The notes under the pieces: model-generated | What the model was told of the DNA's origin: nothing | The model's database searches: none | The model's input: only the letters and a program-made list of their open reading frames with translations | DNA from: JBQTKD01 sp052389435 | Lineage (GTDB): Bacteria > Actinomycetota > Actinomycetes > Sporichthyales > Sporichthyaceae | DNA: 64,000 bases | Assembly (NCBI GenBank): GCA_052389435.1 | Contig: JBQTIB010000024.1 | Location: 62,001 to 126,000 of the forward strand | Reading direction: 5' to 3' | Position numbers and translations under genes: made by a program | Shown here: piece after piece, positions 34,648 to 43,239 of the stretch | How the letters are laid out: every line of letters starts with the position of its first letter | How positions within the stretch are numbered: position 1 is the first letter of the stretch

Positions 34648-35441
34648 CCGAGGTCTCCGAACAGATCGGCCAGCAGGGATGCGGCGGATTCGGGCGCGCG
34701 CACGGTCAGGACGACCGCGGCGGGGGTCAGGTGCAGGTGGAAGTCGAAGAACGGGCAACACTGCTGCTCCGTCGCGGCGAGCCGGGCGATATCGGCGGCG
34801 AGGTTCGGATCGAAGGCGAACCTGAGGCGTAGGCCGTCGGCGATGGTGTCGTTCCCGATTGCACTGGCGACCAGGGCTCGCCATTCCCTGGCCCGCTCGC
34901 CCAGCTCCTCGCCCGCCAGGCTGCACGCCACCGGGGCATCGCCCAAGAGGGAGCACGCGACCGGCGCCTCGCGCCAGGCCTCCTCCGGCACGGGCGGCGT
35001 GACCCTGCCGAAGTCGATCGCGATCGGCCCGCGGTCCCTGTGAGGGACGCACCCGCAGCCAGGCCCGCAGGCTCCGGCCGGCGCGGGCTGTGTCAGTCGA
35101 GTAAGCACGCCGGCCAGGAACGTCGTGAACGCGGTCAGCTCTGCGATGCGGAGATCGGCGTCGAGGACTCGCTGTTGCACGAGCGGCAGCAGTTGGTCGC
35201 GTACGGCCGAGCACTCGCCGAGCTCCCACACGCCGAGGAGTGCCCGGATCTCCTCCAGCGGCAACCCGAGCAGTTTGGCCGAGGAGATGAAGGCGAGGCG
35301 TTCGACGGCCTCGTCGTCGTAGACCCGGTACCCCGAACCGGCGCGCGCGGCTGCGAGCAGCCCGGCGCTCTCGTAGTAGCGCAGCGTTGTCGCCGGGACG
35401 CCACTGCGCTCGGCAAGCTGGGAGATGCGGTAGGTGGGCAC
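34644..35441 (-). CDS. MerR-family metal-responsive regulator with C-terminal cysteine domain
   Basis: This 265-residue protein has an N-terminal MerR helix-turn-helix (ISQLAERSGVPATTLRYYESAGLL) and a coiled dimerisation helix. A cysteine cluster follows (GACGPGCGCVPH, near residues 128-139), and then a long C-terminal domain (VACSL repeated, ATEQQCCPFFDFHLHL, VRAPESAASLLADLFG). The extra domain with CC near its end occurs in actinobacterial MerR proteins and may sense or bind Hg(II) or related soft metals. It probably activates the overlapping MerT-like gene. The start is the first codon of MPTYRISQLAE. Confidence 0.85.
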   Translation of the reverse strand: MPTYRISQLAERSGVPATTLRYYESAGLLAAARAGSGYRVYDDEAVERLAFISSAKLLGLPLEEIRALLGVWELGECSAVRDQLLPLVQQRVLDADLRIAELTAFTTFLAGVLTRLTQPAPAGACGPGCGCVPHRDRGPIAIDFGRVTPPVPEEAWREAPVACSLLGDAPVACSLAGEELGERAREWRALVASAIGNDTIADGLRLRFAFDPNLAADIARLAATEQQCCPFFDFHLHLTPAAVVLTVRAPESAASLLADLFGDLG

Positions 35442-35485
35442 GTGGCGACGTTAAACCTTCGAGTCCACTCGAAGGTCAAGCGCCT

Positions 35486-35755
35486 ACCGCGGGATCCCGA
35501 TCCGCGCGTACAAGATCCGCCTGGTCGCCGACGCCGATCTCACCGGCTTCTACGGACTCAGCGAGGATCCGCCGGTGCGGTTCGACCGCAGTCCGGTGCG
35601 AGGTGACGATCGACGCCGACGCCTCGGAGGAGCGACTGCGGGAGTTCGAGCAGATGGTCGAGGACCGCTGCGTCGGGCACGGGACTATTCGCAAACCGGT
35701 CCCGGTCGAGACCGTCTGGCACATCCGGGGCAACGACACCTCGGTCATTCTATAG
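35486..35755 (+). pseudogene. OsmC-like gene remnant
   Basis: The first part reads IRLVADADLTGFYGLSEDPP in one frame, then near 35600 the sequence continues in another frame as VTIDADASEERLREFEQMVEDRCVGHGTI and a short tail to TAG. This pattern, with a Cys in VEDRCVG, resembles the C-terminal half of OsmC/Ohr-type peroxidases. The N-terminal half is missing and there is a frameshift, so it is a dead fragment lying between the MerR gene and the sulfur operon. Confidence 0.5.
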
Positions 35756-35795
35756 TTCCTTGGAATGTTGTACCGTCGCTGTCGGAGGTGCCGAC

Positions 35796-37151
35796 ATGGG
35801 CGCGGTCGACCTGGTGACGTTGGTGGACGAAGGTCTCGGCAACAACACGTTCCTGGTCGATCTGGGCGAGGGTCGAGCGCTCGTCGTGGACCCGAGCCGG
35901 GACCTGCGCGCGCTGCGCGCCGCTGCGGACGCCCGCGGGCTGCGCATCGCCTACGTCGCGGATACGCATCTGCACGCGGACTTTCTGTCCGGGGCCCTGG
36001 AACTCGCGGCGAGCGACGGTGCCCGCATCCTCGCCTCGAAGTCGGGCGCCCGCGACTTCGACCACGTGGGGTTGGACGACGGCGCAGAGGTCGACCTGGG
36101 TGGGCTGCGGGTGCGGGCCCTGGCAACCCCGGGTCACACCTGCGAGCACGTCGCCTTCCAGGTGCTCGACGGCTCCGCGACCGCCGGGGTTTTCACCGGC
36201 GGCTCGCTGCTGGTCGGGTCCGCGGCCCGCACGGACCTGATCTCCCCGGACCGGACCGAGGAACTGACCCGACTTCAGTACCGATCCCTGCAACGGATTG
36301 CGACGCTGGGCGACGAGGTGGCGGTGTGGCCCACCCATGGCGCCGGGTCGATCTGCTCGGCACCGCCGGGCGCGGAGCGCACCTCCACCGTCGGGATCGA
36401 GAAGGCCGGCAACGCCCTGCTGAGGGCCACCGACGAGGACGCGTTCGTCCAAGCGCTCCTGTCCTCGCTGGGCGGCTTCCCCGCCTACTTCCACCGCCTC
36501 GGCGAGCTCAACCGTCGCGGCCCGGCCGTGCTGGGCGCCCCGCAGCGACCGACGCCGCTGGGCGTGGACGAGTTCCGGCGCCTGCAAGCCCGCGGCGCGC
36601 AGATCGTCGACGTGCGACCCGTCGCGGAGTTTGCCGCCGGGCATCTGCCCGGTTCGGTGTCGATCCCGCTGCGCCCGGTCTTCGCCACCTGGCTCGGTTG
36701 GCTGCTCGACCCCGACGCCTCGCTGCTGATCGTTCGCGGGCCCGGGCAGGATCCCGCGGAGATCGTCGGGCAGGCGGTCAAGATCGGCTACGACCGCATT
36801 GTCGGCGAACTCGCCGCGGACCTCTCGAGCTGGACCGGCGGACCGTTGCGGCGCATCCCGCTGATCGACGTCGGCGCCGTCGGGACCGCGCACGTCCTCG
36901 ACGTCCGGCAGGCCGACGAGTTCGCGGCCGGCCACGTGCCGGGCGCCGTGCACGTCGAACTCGGCGACCTCGCCGCACGCGCCGGTGCTACGCCGAAGGT
37001 GCCGATGGTGGTGATGTGCGGGCACGGCGAGCGCGCGATGGGGGCGGCGAGCCTGCTCGCGCGGGCGGGTCACCGCGACCTCGCGGTGCTGGCCGGTGGA
37101 CCGCAGGACTGGGCAGATGCCACCGGCCGGAACCTGGAGACCGGGCGGTGA
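35796..37151 (+). CDS. MBL-fold persulfide dioxygenase-rhodanese multidomain protein (CstB-like)
   Basis: The protein has 451 residues. The N-terminal metallo-beta-lactamase domain has THLHADFLSG (HxHxD with Phe where many have His), TPGHTCEHV and PTHGAGS. Two rhodanese domains follow. The first (IVDVRPVAEFAAGHLPGSV) lacks a Cys at the catalytic loop (VRGPGQDP) and is likely structural; the second (VLDVRQADEFAAGHVPGAV) has VVMCGHGERA with an active-site Cys. MBL, pseudo-rhodanese, rhodanese is the order of S. aureus CstB, a persulfide dioxygenase/sulfurtransferase that turns low-molecular-weight persulfides into thiosulfate. The ATG at 35796 has GGAGG upstream. It overlaps the MFS gene. Confidence 0.88.
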   Translation: MGAVDLVTLVDEGLGNNTFLVDLGEGRALVVDPSRDLRALRAAADARGLRIAYVADTHLHADFLSGALELAASDGARILASKSGARDFDHVGLDDGAEVDLGGLRVRALATPGHTCEHVAFQVLDGSATAGVFTGGSLLVGSAARTDLISPDRTEELTRLQYRSLQRIATLGDEVAVWPTHGAGSICSAPPGAERTSTVGIEKAGNALLRATDEDAFVQALLSSLGGFPAYFHRLGELNRRGPAVLGAPQRPTPLGVDEFRRLQARGAQIVDVRPVAEFAAGHLPGSVSIPLRPVFATWLGWLLDPDASLLIVRGPGQDPAEIVGQAVKIGYDRIVGELAADLSSWTGGPLRRIPLIDVGAVGTAHVLDVRQADEFAAGHVPGAVHVELGDLAARAGATPKVPMVVMCGHGERAMGAASLLARAGHRDLAVLAGGPQDWADATGRNLETGR

Positions 37152-38431
37152 ACGCCGGGACCGCCGCCCCGCCGATAGAACTGGGGCTGCGTCAGAACCT
37201 CGCCCAGTTCGCGTTGCTGGTAGCGGTCAACGCCCTCGTCGGCGGCATGCTCGGGCAGGAGCGCACCGTCCTGCCGCTGTTGGCCGAGCGGGAGTTCGGC
37301 CTGGCCGCCTATACCGCCGGGCTGACCTACATCCTCGCGTTCGGGATCGCCAAGGCCGTGACGAACTGGGTGGCCGGGACCTGGTCGGACCGGTACGGGC
37401 GCAAGCCGGTCCTGGTCGCCGGCTGGCTCGTCGCGGTCCCGGTACCGCTGATGCTGATCTGGGCCCCCACCTGGGCCTGGGTGGTGGCCGCCAACGTGCT
37501 CCTCGGCATCAGCCAGGGCCTGACCTGGTCCACCACCGTGATCATGAAGATCGACCTCGTGGGCCCCGCGCGCCGCGGCCTGGCGATGGGGTTCAACGAG
37601 GCCGCCGGGTACATGGCGGTGGCCGCGACGGCGCTGGCTACCGGATACCTGGCGCAGGCCTACGGGTTGCGCCCGGCGCCGTTCCTGCTCGGCGTCGTCT
37701 TCGCCGCGCTCGGCCTGGGCCTGTCCACCCTCGCGGTGCGCGAGACCCGGGAGCACGCCCGGGCCGAGGCCGCCGCGCACCGGACCACTTCGGCCGGCCC
37801 AACCGATGAACTGAGTGACCGTCAGGTTTTTGTGCGAGCGAGCTTCCGGGAACCGGCGCTGTCCTCGGCGAGTCAGGCCGGGTTGGTCAACAACCTCAAC
37901 GACGGCCTGGCCTGGGGCCTGTTCCCGGTGCTGTTCGCGGGCTCGGGAATGTCGGTTGGGCGGATCGGGATCCTGGCCGCGACCTACCCCGCGGTGTGGG
38001 GCTGCGGGCAGTTGCTCACCGGGGCGCTCTCGGACCGGTGGGGCCGCAAGTGGCTGATCGCGACCGGGATGTGGGTGCAGGCCGGCGCACTCGCGCTGGT
38101 CGCCGTCGGGGACTCCTTCGCGGCGTGGGCGCTGGCCGCGGTGCTGCTCGGGGCCGGCACGGCGATGGTGTATCCGACGCTGCTGGCCGTCGTCGGCGAC
38201 GTTGCCCACCCCGCCTGGCGGGCCCGTGCGGTCGGGTCCTATCGGCTCTGGCGCGACGGTGGGTTCGCCGTCGGCGCCCTGCTCGGCGGGTTGATCGCCG
38301 ATGCCTACGGCGTGCGCGCCGCGGTGTGGGTGGTGGCCGCGATCACGGCGGCGTCGGGGATCATCGTCGCCGTGCGGATGTACGAGACCCACCGTCCCAA
38401 CTCGAGCGTGTCGGCGCGCTGCCGTGGCTGA
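37148..38431 (+). CDS. MFS transporter in the sulfur operon
   Basis: This 427-residue major facilitator transporter has twelve predicted spans, two conserved loops DRYGRKPVLV and DRWGRKWLI (motif A of each half) and a central charged loop (HARAEAAAHRT). The GTG overlaps the stop of the MBL-rhodanese gene, and its end overlaps the ArsR-rhodanese gene by 8 bases, so all are translated as a unit. The context suggests export or uptake of a sulfur compound, but the substrate cannot be read from sequence. Confidence 0.88.
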   Translation: MNAGTAAPPIELGLRQNLAQFALLVAVNALVGGMLGQERTVLPLLAEREFGLAAYTAGLTYILAFGIAKAVTNWVAGTWSDRYGRKPVLVAGWLVAVPVPLMLIWAPTWAWVVAANVLLGISQGLTWSTTVIMKIDLVGPARRGLAMGFNEAAGYMAVAATALATGYLAQAYGLRPAPFLLGVVFAALGLGLSTLAVRETREHARAEAAAHRTTSAGPTDELSDRQVFVRASFREPALSSASQAGLVNNLNDGLAWGLFPVLFAGSGMSVGRIGILAATYPAVWGCGQLLTGALSDRWGRKWLIATGMWVQAGALALVAVGDSFAAWALAAVLLGAGTAMVYPTLLAVVGDVAHPAWRARAVGSYRLWRDGGFAVGALLGGLIADAYGVRAAVWVVAAITAASGIIVAVRMYETHRPNSSVSARCRG

Positions 38432-39089
38432 TCGCGCCGCGAAGGAGGCCCTCTACGGCGAGTTCGCCGCCGTCGGCAAGGCCCTGGCCAACGCCAAACG
38501 CCTCGAGCTCATCGACCTGCTCGCCCAGGGCCCACGCAGCGTCGAGGATCTCGCCGCGGCCGCAGGCCTCGGGCTGACCACCTGCTCGGCCCACCTGCAG
38601 ACCCTGCGGGAGGCGGGGCTCGTGCGCACCCGCCGCGACGGCAAGCGCGTCTACTACTCCCTGGCCGGCCTGGACGTCGCCGCTCTCTGGGACGGGCTGC
38701 GGGCGGTGGCCCGGCTCCATCGCCCGCACACCGACCGCGCGCGTCTGGCCTACCTCGGCCCGGAGGATACCGAGGAGGTCGACACGGCGACCCTGCTGCG
38801 GCGCCTGGACTCCGGCGAGGTCGTCCTGCTCGACGTGCGCCCCGAACCCGAGTACGTCGCCGCCCACCTGCCCGGGGCGGTGCACATTCCGCTGTCCGAA
38901 CTCGCCGACCGGCTCGCCGAACTGCCCGCAGATCGGGAGATCGTGGCCTACTGCCGCGGCCGGTACTGCGTGCTCGCCCACGACGCCGTCCGTCTGTTGA
39001 ACGCCCGCGGCCTGACCGCGCGCCGTTCCGCCGACGGGATCCTGGAATGGCGCCTGGCGGGCCTGCCGGTGCAGTCCGGCGCCGCATGA
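38424..39089 (+). CDS. ArsR-type HTH regulator fused to a rhodanese domain
   Basis: The protein has 221 residues. The N-terminal ~95 residues form an ArsR winged helix (VGKALANAKRLELIDLL, AAAAGLGLTTCSAHLQTLREAGLV). The C-terminal half is a rhodanese domain (VLLDVRPEPEYVAAHLPGAVHIP) with an active Cys in VAYCRGRYCVLAHDA. The fusion suggests a regulator that senses persulfide through its own rhodanese Cys. It probably controls the operon that encodes it. The GTG overlaps the MFS stop, and its stop overlaps the TusA-like ATG. Confidence 0.9.
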   Translation: MADRAAKEALYGEFAAVGKALANAKRLELIDLLAQGPRSVEDLAAAAGLGLTTCSAHLQTLREAGLVRTRRDGKRVYYSLAGLDVAALWDGLRAVARLHRPHTDRARLAYLGPEDTEEVDTATLLRRLDSGEVVLLDVRPEPEYVAAHLPGAVHIPLSELADRLAELPADREIVAYCRGRYCVLAHDAVRLLNARGLTARRSADGILEWRLAGLPVQSGAA

Positions 39090-39412
39090 GCCCCCGACCG
39101 CCCGGCCGGGCCGCAGGCTCGGAGCAGGCCCACCCGGCCGACCTCACCGTCGACGGCAGCGGTCTGCTGTGCGTCCGGCTGCTGCTCCGCCTCCGGGCGA
39201 CCATCGCCGAGCTGCCCGCCGGGAGCGTGGTGCACGTGATCGCCACCGATCCGGCCGCCCCGCTCGACCTCCCGGCCTGGTGCCATCTGACTGGCCATCA
39301 ATACCTCGGCGTCCTGCCCATCCGCCAGCCGCCCGTCCACGTCCTGCAAGTCGGCGCATCGCCCCGCGTTTGCGAGCCCACCCGTCCGTGGCACCTCGCC
39401 GGGCCGAGTTAG
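39086..39412 (+). CDS. TusA-like sulfur-carrier protein
   Basis: This 108-residue protein contains a TusA/SirA-like fold: VDGSGLLCVRLLLRLRATIAEL, SVVHVIATDPAAPLDLPAWCHLTGHQ. The Cys (GLLC) is at the position of the sulfur-carrying residue, but the usual CPxP is CVRL here. TusA proteins pass persulfide sulfur between sulfurtransferases. The ATGA overlap with the ArsR-rhodanese gene puts it as the last member of the four-gene sulfur operon. The C-terminal ~30 residues are Pro/Arg-rich and may be non-native. Confidence 0.75.
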   Translation: MSPRPPGRAAGSEQAHPADLTVDGSGLLCVRLLLRLRATIAELPAGSVVHVIATDPAAPLDLPAWCHLTGHQYLGVLPIRQPPVHVLQVGASPRVCEPTRPWHLAGPS

Positions 39413-39638
39413 CGAACGCTCCGCAGGGAAGTGCCCTAGGGGGTCTTCAAGAGGCCAAGCGCCGCAGCCTCCATCCCACGTAGAAGCGGCACGAACCCGG
39501 TCCGGTTCGACCGGACGAACCCGCGAGCGAGCCGGAAGAACCCCGCGCGCAATCGGTGGGCCCCTGCGGAGGATGCACGGCTGAAGCCCTGATTCTCCCG
39601 CCCGCGTCCCGGTCGGCGCGGCTTCGGCAAGCCCGTGC

Positions 39639-40580
39639 TCAACCACGTTCCCGAACCGAACTCCGCGCCATTGCTGCGAGCCGAGCGTTGTAGGCGCCGA
39701 GTTCGGCGTCCCCGTCACGGGCGGCACGGCGGTCGTGACGGACGGCGGCCCGGCGGTCGTCGCGGCTCCACTGCAGGAACACGACCCCCAACGCCAGCAG
39801 CGTGGGGACCTCGGTGAAGGCCCACGCGATCGCGCCCGCCGTGGCCTGGTCGGCCAAAGGGTCCCATCCCCACGACCGTGCCGCGGCGAGGAAGCGGTCC
39901 GGGCCGAGCACCGAGGACGAGTACATGAGGCTGATGCCAAAAAAGGCGTGGAAGGGAGCCGAGGCCGCCAGCATCAGTATCCGGAACATGTGCGAGGGCC
40001 GCCCGGGCGCCGGATCGACGCCGACCACGGGCCAGAAGAACAACAGACCGACTGCGAGGAAGTGGCCGAGCATCAGGACGTGTCCGACCTGGCTGCCCAT
40101 GGCTAGTGCGAACAGCGGAGTGAAGTACAGGCCGTAGAGGCTGACCACGAACAGCGCGGCCGCCACCGGGGCGAAGCTCAACGTTCGGACCAGTCGGCTG
40201 TGCAGCACTCGCAGCAGCAGGCGCCGCGGCGTACCGGCCCGGCCGGCGGTCACGGGCAGCGCCCGCAGGGCGAGCGTCAGGGGAGCCCCGAGCAGCAGCA
40301 GGATGGGGCTGAGCATGCTCAGCACCATGTGCTGCACCATGTGAACGCTGAAGCTCAGCATGCCGTAGCGACCCAGGCCGGTGCAGGTGGCCAGGAGAAC
40401 CGAGCCGAGCCCCAGCCCGAACGCCAGGGTGCGCCGCAGCGGCCACGGGTCGCCGCGGCGGCGCAACCGCCACAACCCTCCCGCGTAGAGCACCGCGGCG
40501 AGGGCAACTGCCAGCAGAGCCGCCGGTTCCGGGTGCCACGCCCGCAGCAGAACGCCCAGCGAAGGCGGATCCGGGTGCAC
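39639..40580 (-). CDS. CtaG/Caa3-type cytochrome c oxidase assembly factor
   Basis: The protein has 313 residues and about seven transmembrane helices, with family motifs LSFSVHMVQHMVLSMLSPILLLLGAP (the conserved HxxQH pattern), VGHVLMLGHFLAVGLLFFWPVVG, PSHMFRILMLAASAPFHAFFG and the QATAGAIAW ending. CtaG/Caa3_CtaG proteins help deliver copper to CuA/CuB of cytochrome oxidase in Gram-positive bacteria. The start is GTG at 40580. It stands alone, about 230 bases from the TusA-like gene. Confidence 0.9.
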   Translation of the reverse strand: MHPDPPSLGVLLRAWHPEPAALLAVALAAVLYAGGLWRLRRRGDPWPLRRTLAFGLGLGSVLLATCTGLGRYGMLSFSVHMVQHMVLSMLSPILLLLGAPLTLALRALPVTAGRAGTPRRLLLRVLHSRLVRTLSFAPVAAALFVVSLYGLYFTPLFALAMGSQVGHVLMLGHFLAVGLLFFWPVVGVDPAPGRPSHMFRILMLAASAPFHAFFGISLMYSSSVLGPDRFLAAARSWGWDPLADQATAGAIAWAFTEVPTLLALGVVFLQWSRDDRRAAVRHDRRAARDGDAELGAYNARLAAMARSSVRERG

Positions 40581-40984
40581 GGTGGCTCAGTTCCTTCCTC
40601 GAGTGTCGGGCGCGGCCCGCCGAGCGGGCCCGGCGACTGCCTTCGTCTCCGCGCTGTGGTGGACCCGCCTCGTAGCCGAGGGTTCACCGGAACGAGTCGC
40701 TCGGTGCTCCTGCGGGGTTCCCGCGCGAGCCGAAGCGGATTCGGTCCTGCCCCGTCGGCTCACTCGTGCAGAGGCAGGCCGGTCACCCGACGGTCGGCGT
40801 GGAACAGTGCCTCGGTGAGCAGCGTGCGGACATGCCCGCCGCACAGCGGTAGACCACGCGTTGCCCGCGGCGGCAGCGAGCAGCCGCGGACAGCGATCGT
40901 CGGCGTCGCCTCGGGGGTGAGCGGACACGGGGTCCATTCTCCGCCGGTCTTGCCCGCGGTCGGCGCTGCTGTGGGCTCTGGCGG
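40581..40984. other. Gap holding an ArsR-type fragment
   Basis: These 404 bases separate ctaG from the M56 gene. The only recognisable content is the 3' end of an ArsR-like regulator on the minus strand (40760-40861). The rest looks like degraded or chance sequence. Confidence 0.4.
40760..40861 (-). pseudogene. ArsR-family regulator C-terminal remnant
   Basis: The minus strand reads CGGHVRTLLTEALFHADRRV then TGLPLHE and a TGA. This matches the alpha-5 helix and tail of SmtB/CzrA-type regulators, with HVRTLL and HAD residues. Just upstream VVYRC fits only in another frame, so the fragment is both frameshifted and truncated. Confidence 0.5.
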
Positions 40985-41995
40985 TCAATGGGCGCTGCCG
41001 ATCAACGGAACCGCCGGACCGAGGACCACCAGGATCGGCAGCAGAGCGAGCAGCAGCCCTGCGCCGACGGCGATCCCCGCGGCCGGGGGCCTGTCCGGGG
41101 GCTGGGTCGCCGCTGCGATCAACCGTCTGATCCGAGCCGCTACGTCCGACTGGGCCGCCGCCAGATCGGCCGTTGTCGTCGCGATTCGCGACCGTCCATC
41201 GTTGGACAGCTTGAGGAGGGCGCCCGCCAGCAGCGCGTGACCGTGGGCCCGGGCCGCAGCGTCGTCCGCGACGAGTTCGTGCAGGCGGCGTACCTCGGCG
41301 GGATAGTTCGTCAGCATTCCCACTCGCCGGGTAAGCATGGCCAGTGCGTCGGCGAGGACCGTGGCCGCGTGGTGACGGCCCCTCAGATGCGCGAGTTCGT
41401 GCTCGGCGACAGCGGCCTTCTCCGCGTCGCCGAGCAGGTCTACGGCGGCGGTGGTGAAGACGATGTGTCCTCGACGGCGCAGCCCCCCAGGGAGGCAGTA
41501 CGCCTGCGGCGCGGTGTCGGGTACGACCGAGACGCGTGCGGGGAGGGCGAGGACCGACGCAGGGAGCGCCGCGGACCGCTGCGCTCCGCACCGCGCGCGG
41601 TGGAGGTCGCGGACGCGGCGGTTCGCGCCGACGCGTCGCGCGGTTGTCGCGGCGAGAGCAGACGCGAACAGCACTGGCCCGAGGGCCGCGAGGTTCCACC
41701 AGGCGGAGAACTCGGCATGGCGGCCGTAGCGGTGGTGCACGAGTGCGATGTCGGCGTGCAGCAGTGCCACCAAGCCGCGTTCGAGGACGTCGTGTGCCAG
41801 GAGCAGCGGTGCGCCCACCAACCCGGCGATCGTTGCCGCCGCGCAGCAGTGCCAGAGGGTCAGGGCCGCCAGTGGGCGCCGCGAAGTCCATCGGCGGCCG
41901 GACAGTCGGTGATCGACGAACCGCCCGGCGACGCACGTGAGCACCAGCAGGACGAGCACTCCGAACGGTCCGGCGGCCGGGAGTCGGTCGATCAT
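40985..41995 (-). CDS. BlaR1-like M56 family membrane metallopeptidase
   Basis: This 336-residue membrane protein has N-terminal helices (FGVLVLLVLTCVAGRFVD, LWHCCAAATIAGLVGAPLLL) and a cytoplasmic zinc protease domain with AVAEHELAHLRGRHH (HExxH near residue 199) followed by a helix with ELVADDAA. A C-terminal helix ends LLLALLPILVVLGPAV. It lacks the penicillin-binding sensor domain of BlaR1. With the overlapping BlaI-type repressor (ATGA) it makes a two-part signalling pair. In actinobacteria such pairs often lie beside ctaG-type copper genes, so the signal could be copper or wall stress. Confidence 0.85.
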   Translation of the reverse strand: MIDRLPAAGPFGVLVLLVLTCVAGRFVDHRLSGRRWTSRRPLAALTLWHCCAAATIAGLVGAPLLLAHDVLERGLVALLHADIALVHHRYGRHAEFSAWWNLAALGPVLFASALAATTARRVGANRRVRDLHRARCGAQRSAALPASVLALPARVSVVPDTAPQAYCLPGGLRRRGHIVFTTAAVDLLGDAEKAAVAEHELAHLRGRHHAATVLADALAMLTRRVGMLTNYPAEVRRLHELVADDAAARAHGHALLAGALLKLSNDGRSRIATTTADLAAAQSDVAARIRRLIAAATQPPDRPPAAGIAVGAGLLLALLPILVVLGPAVPLIGSAH

Positions 41996-42378
41996 CGACG
42001 GTCCGACTGGCCGTCGATCAGGGCGTCGAGTGCCGAACGCAGTTCCTCGACCTCTCGCGGATCGAGAGAGCCCGCGAAACTCAGCAGCGCAGCGGTGCGG
42101 TTCCCCGCGTCCTCCAACGCACGGCCCATCAGATGCGCGGCGTAGTCGTCCTCCGTGCAGGTTGCCTGGTACTGAAACGAGCGGCCCTGTTTGGTCCGAG
42201 CGACCCAGCCCTTGACGCGCAATCGCTCGATCACCGTGATCACGGTCGTGTAGGCGACGGGATGGCTGGGCTCGAGCGCCTCGACGATGTCGCGGACGGT
42301 AAGCGCCGCGGCGCTTCGCCAGACGACCTGCATGATCCGGTTCTCCAGGTCGCCCAGCGAGCGCACCCCAGACGTCAA
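41992..42378 (-). CDS. BlaI/MecI/CopY-family repressor
   Basis: This 128-residue winged-helix repressor has LGDLENRIMQVVW, LTVRDIVEAL, AYTTVITVIERLRVKGWVARTKQGRSFQYQA and the C-terminal dimerisation helices. It is probably inactivated by the M56 protease encoded immediately downstream. The start is TTG at 42378, with GAGGAG 5 bases upstream; an in-frame ATG at 42513 would add Arg/Gly-rich sequence of no recognisable kind. The nearest targets are its own promoter and possibly ctaG. Confidence 0.88.
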   Translation of the reverse strand: MTSGVRSLGDLENRIMQVVWRSAAALTVRDIVEALEPSHPVAYTTVITVIERLRVKGWVARTKQGRSFQYQATCTEDDYAAHLMGRALEDAGNRTAALLSFAGSLDPREVEELRSALDALIDGQSDRR

Positions 42379-42440
42379 TGCGGCTCCTCGCTCGGCCCCA
42401 TGGCGGTCCACGCTACCCGGCCACGTCCCGTAGACGCCGG

Positions 42441-43106
42441 TCAGTCCGCGATCCATTCCATGACCCGCAGCATCTTGCCGTCGGGCGTGGTCGTCCGACC
42501 GCAGTCCCGCCATCCCAGTCTCCGGTAGAGCAGCACCGCGGGATCATCGACCAGTGGCGTCACCAGTACGGCGCGCGTCCCGCCCGCCCGGGCGACGTCC
42601 GACACGAACGAGCGCACCAGATCGGTGGCGATGCCGTGCCCGCGAACCGTCTCGTCGACGGCGACGTAGGACAGAACCGCGGGCGCTGCGTGCGCCTCGG
42701 TACGGGAGGGGCCCACGGCGCGACGCAGCCGCGCCGCGTACTTGAGCGCCCGTGTCCGTACGAAGCGGGCCAGGAGTTTGGGCCTGCACAGAACGGCAAC
42801 GAACCCGCGCGGGGCCAGCGCGGCGATGCGACGAGCGGACGAGGCCTGGAAGGCGCGGGGGTCCACCACGCCGGTGAGGTAGCCCACGACCTGCCCGTCC
42901 AAGTCGGCCACGACGGACCAACTGCCGTCGCTGTCGACGATGCACCGGTAGTAGGCGGCGAGGAACCGGGGGCCGAGGCGGACGAAGAAGCCGTCCGGCA
43001 TGGCGGAGCGGTGCAGCCCGGCGACGGCGGCCGCGTCTGCGACGGTCATCGGCCGGAAGGAGATCGACAGCGCGGACGAGCCGCGGCTGGACAGCGAATT
43101 GGTCAT
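42441..43106 (-). CDS. GNAT-family N-acetyltransferase
   Basis: The protein has 221 residues. The GNAT core is visible: FRPMTVADAAAVAGLH, FLAAYYRCIVDSDGSWSVVADLDGQVVGY, VLSYVAVDETVRGHGIATDLVRSFV (the acetyl-CoA pyrophosphate loop R/Q-x-x-G-x-G/A) and LYRRLGWRDCGR. A basic insert (LCRPKLLARFVRT) lies in the middle. The substrate cannot be predicted. It is on the same strand as the BlaI/M56 pair but separated by 62 bases. Confidence 0.85.
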   Translation of the reverse strand: MTNSLSSRGSSALSISFRPMTVADAAAVAGLHRSAMPDGFFVRLGPRFLAAYYRCIVDSDGSWSVVADLDGQVVGYLTGVVDPRAFQASSARRIAALAPRGFVAVLCRPKLLARFVRTRALKYAARLRRAVGPSRTEAHAAPAVLSYVAVDETVRGHGIATDLVRSFVSDVARAGGTRAVLVTPLVDDPAVLLYRRLGWRDCGRTTTPDGKMLRVMEWIAD

Positions 43107-43239
43107 GGCGGACTCCGGGTGCGACGGATCGAGGAAGCGCCCGGGATCTGGGGCGCGCAGGACGAACGACGACGGATCGGGCCACCGAGGTGCGCCGCGA
43201 TCCGGCGCGGACGGGGGTCAGTCCGCGCGTCGAGGAGTC

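Noticed and set aside
42379..42440. BlaI operator between the regulator and the GNAT gene
   Set aside because: The CTAC...GTAG symmetry is too loose and too GC-rich to distinguish from chance.
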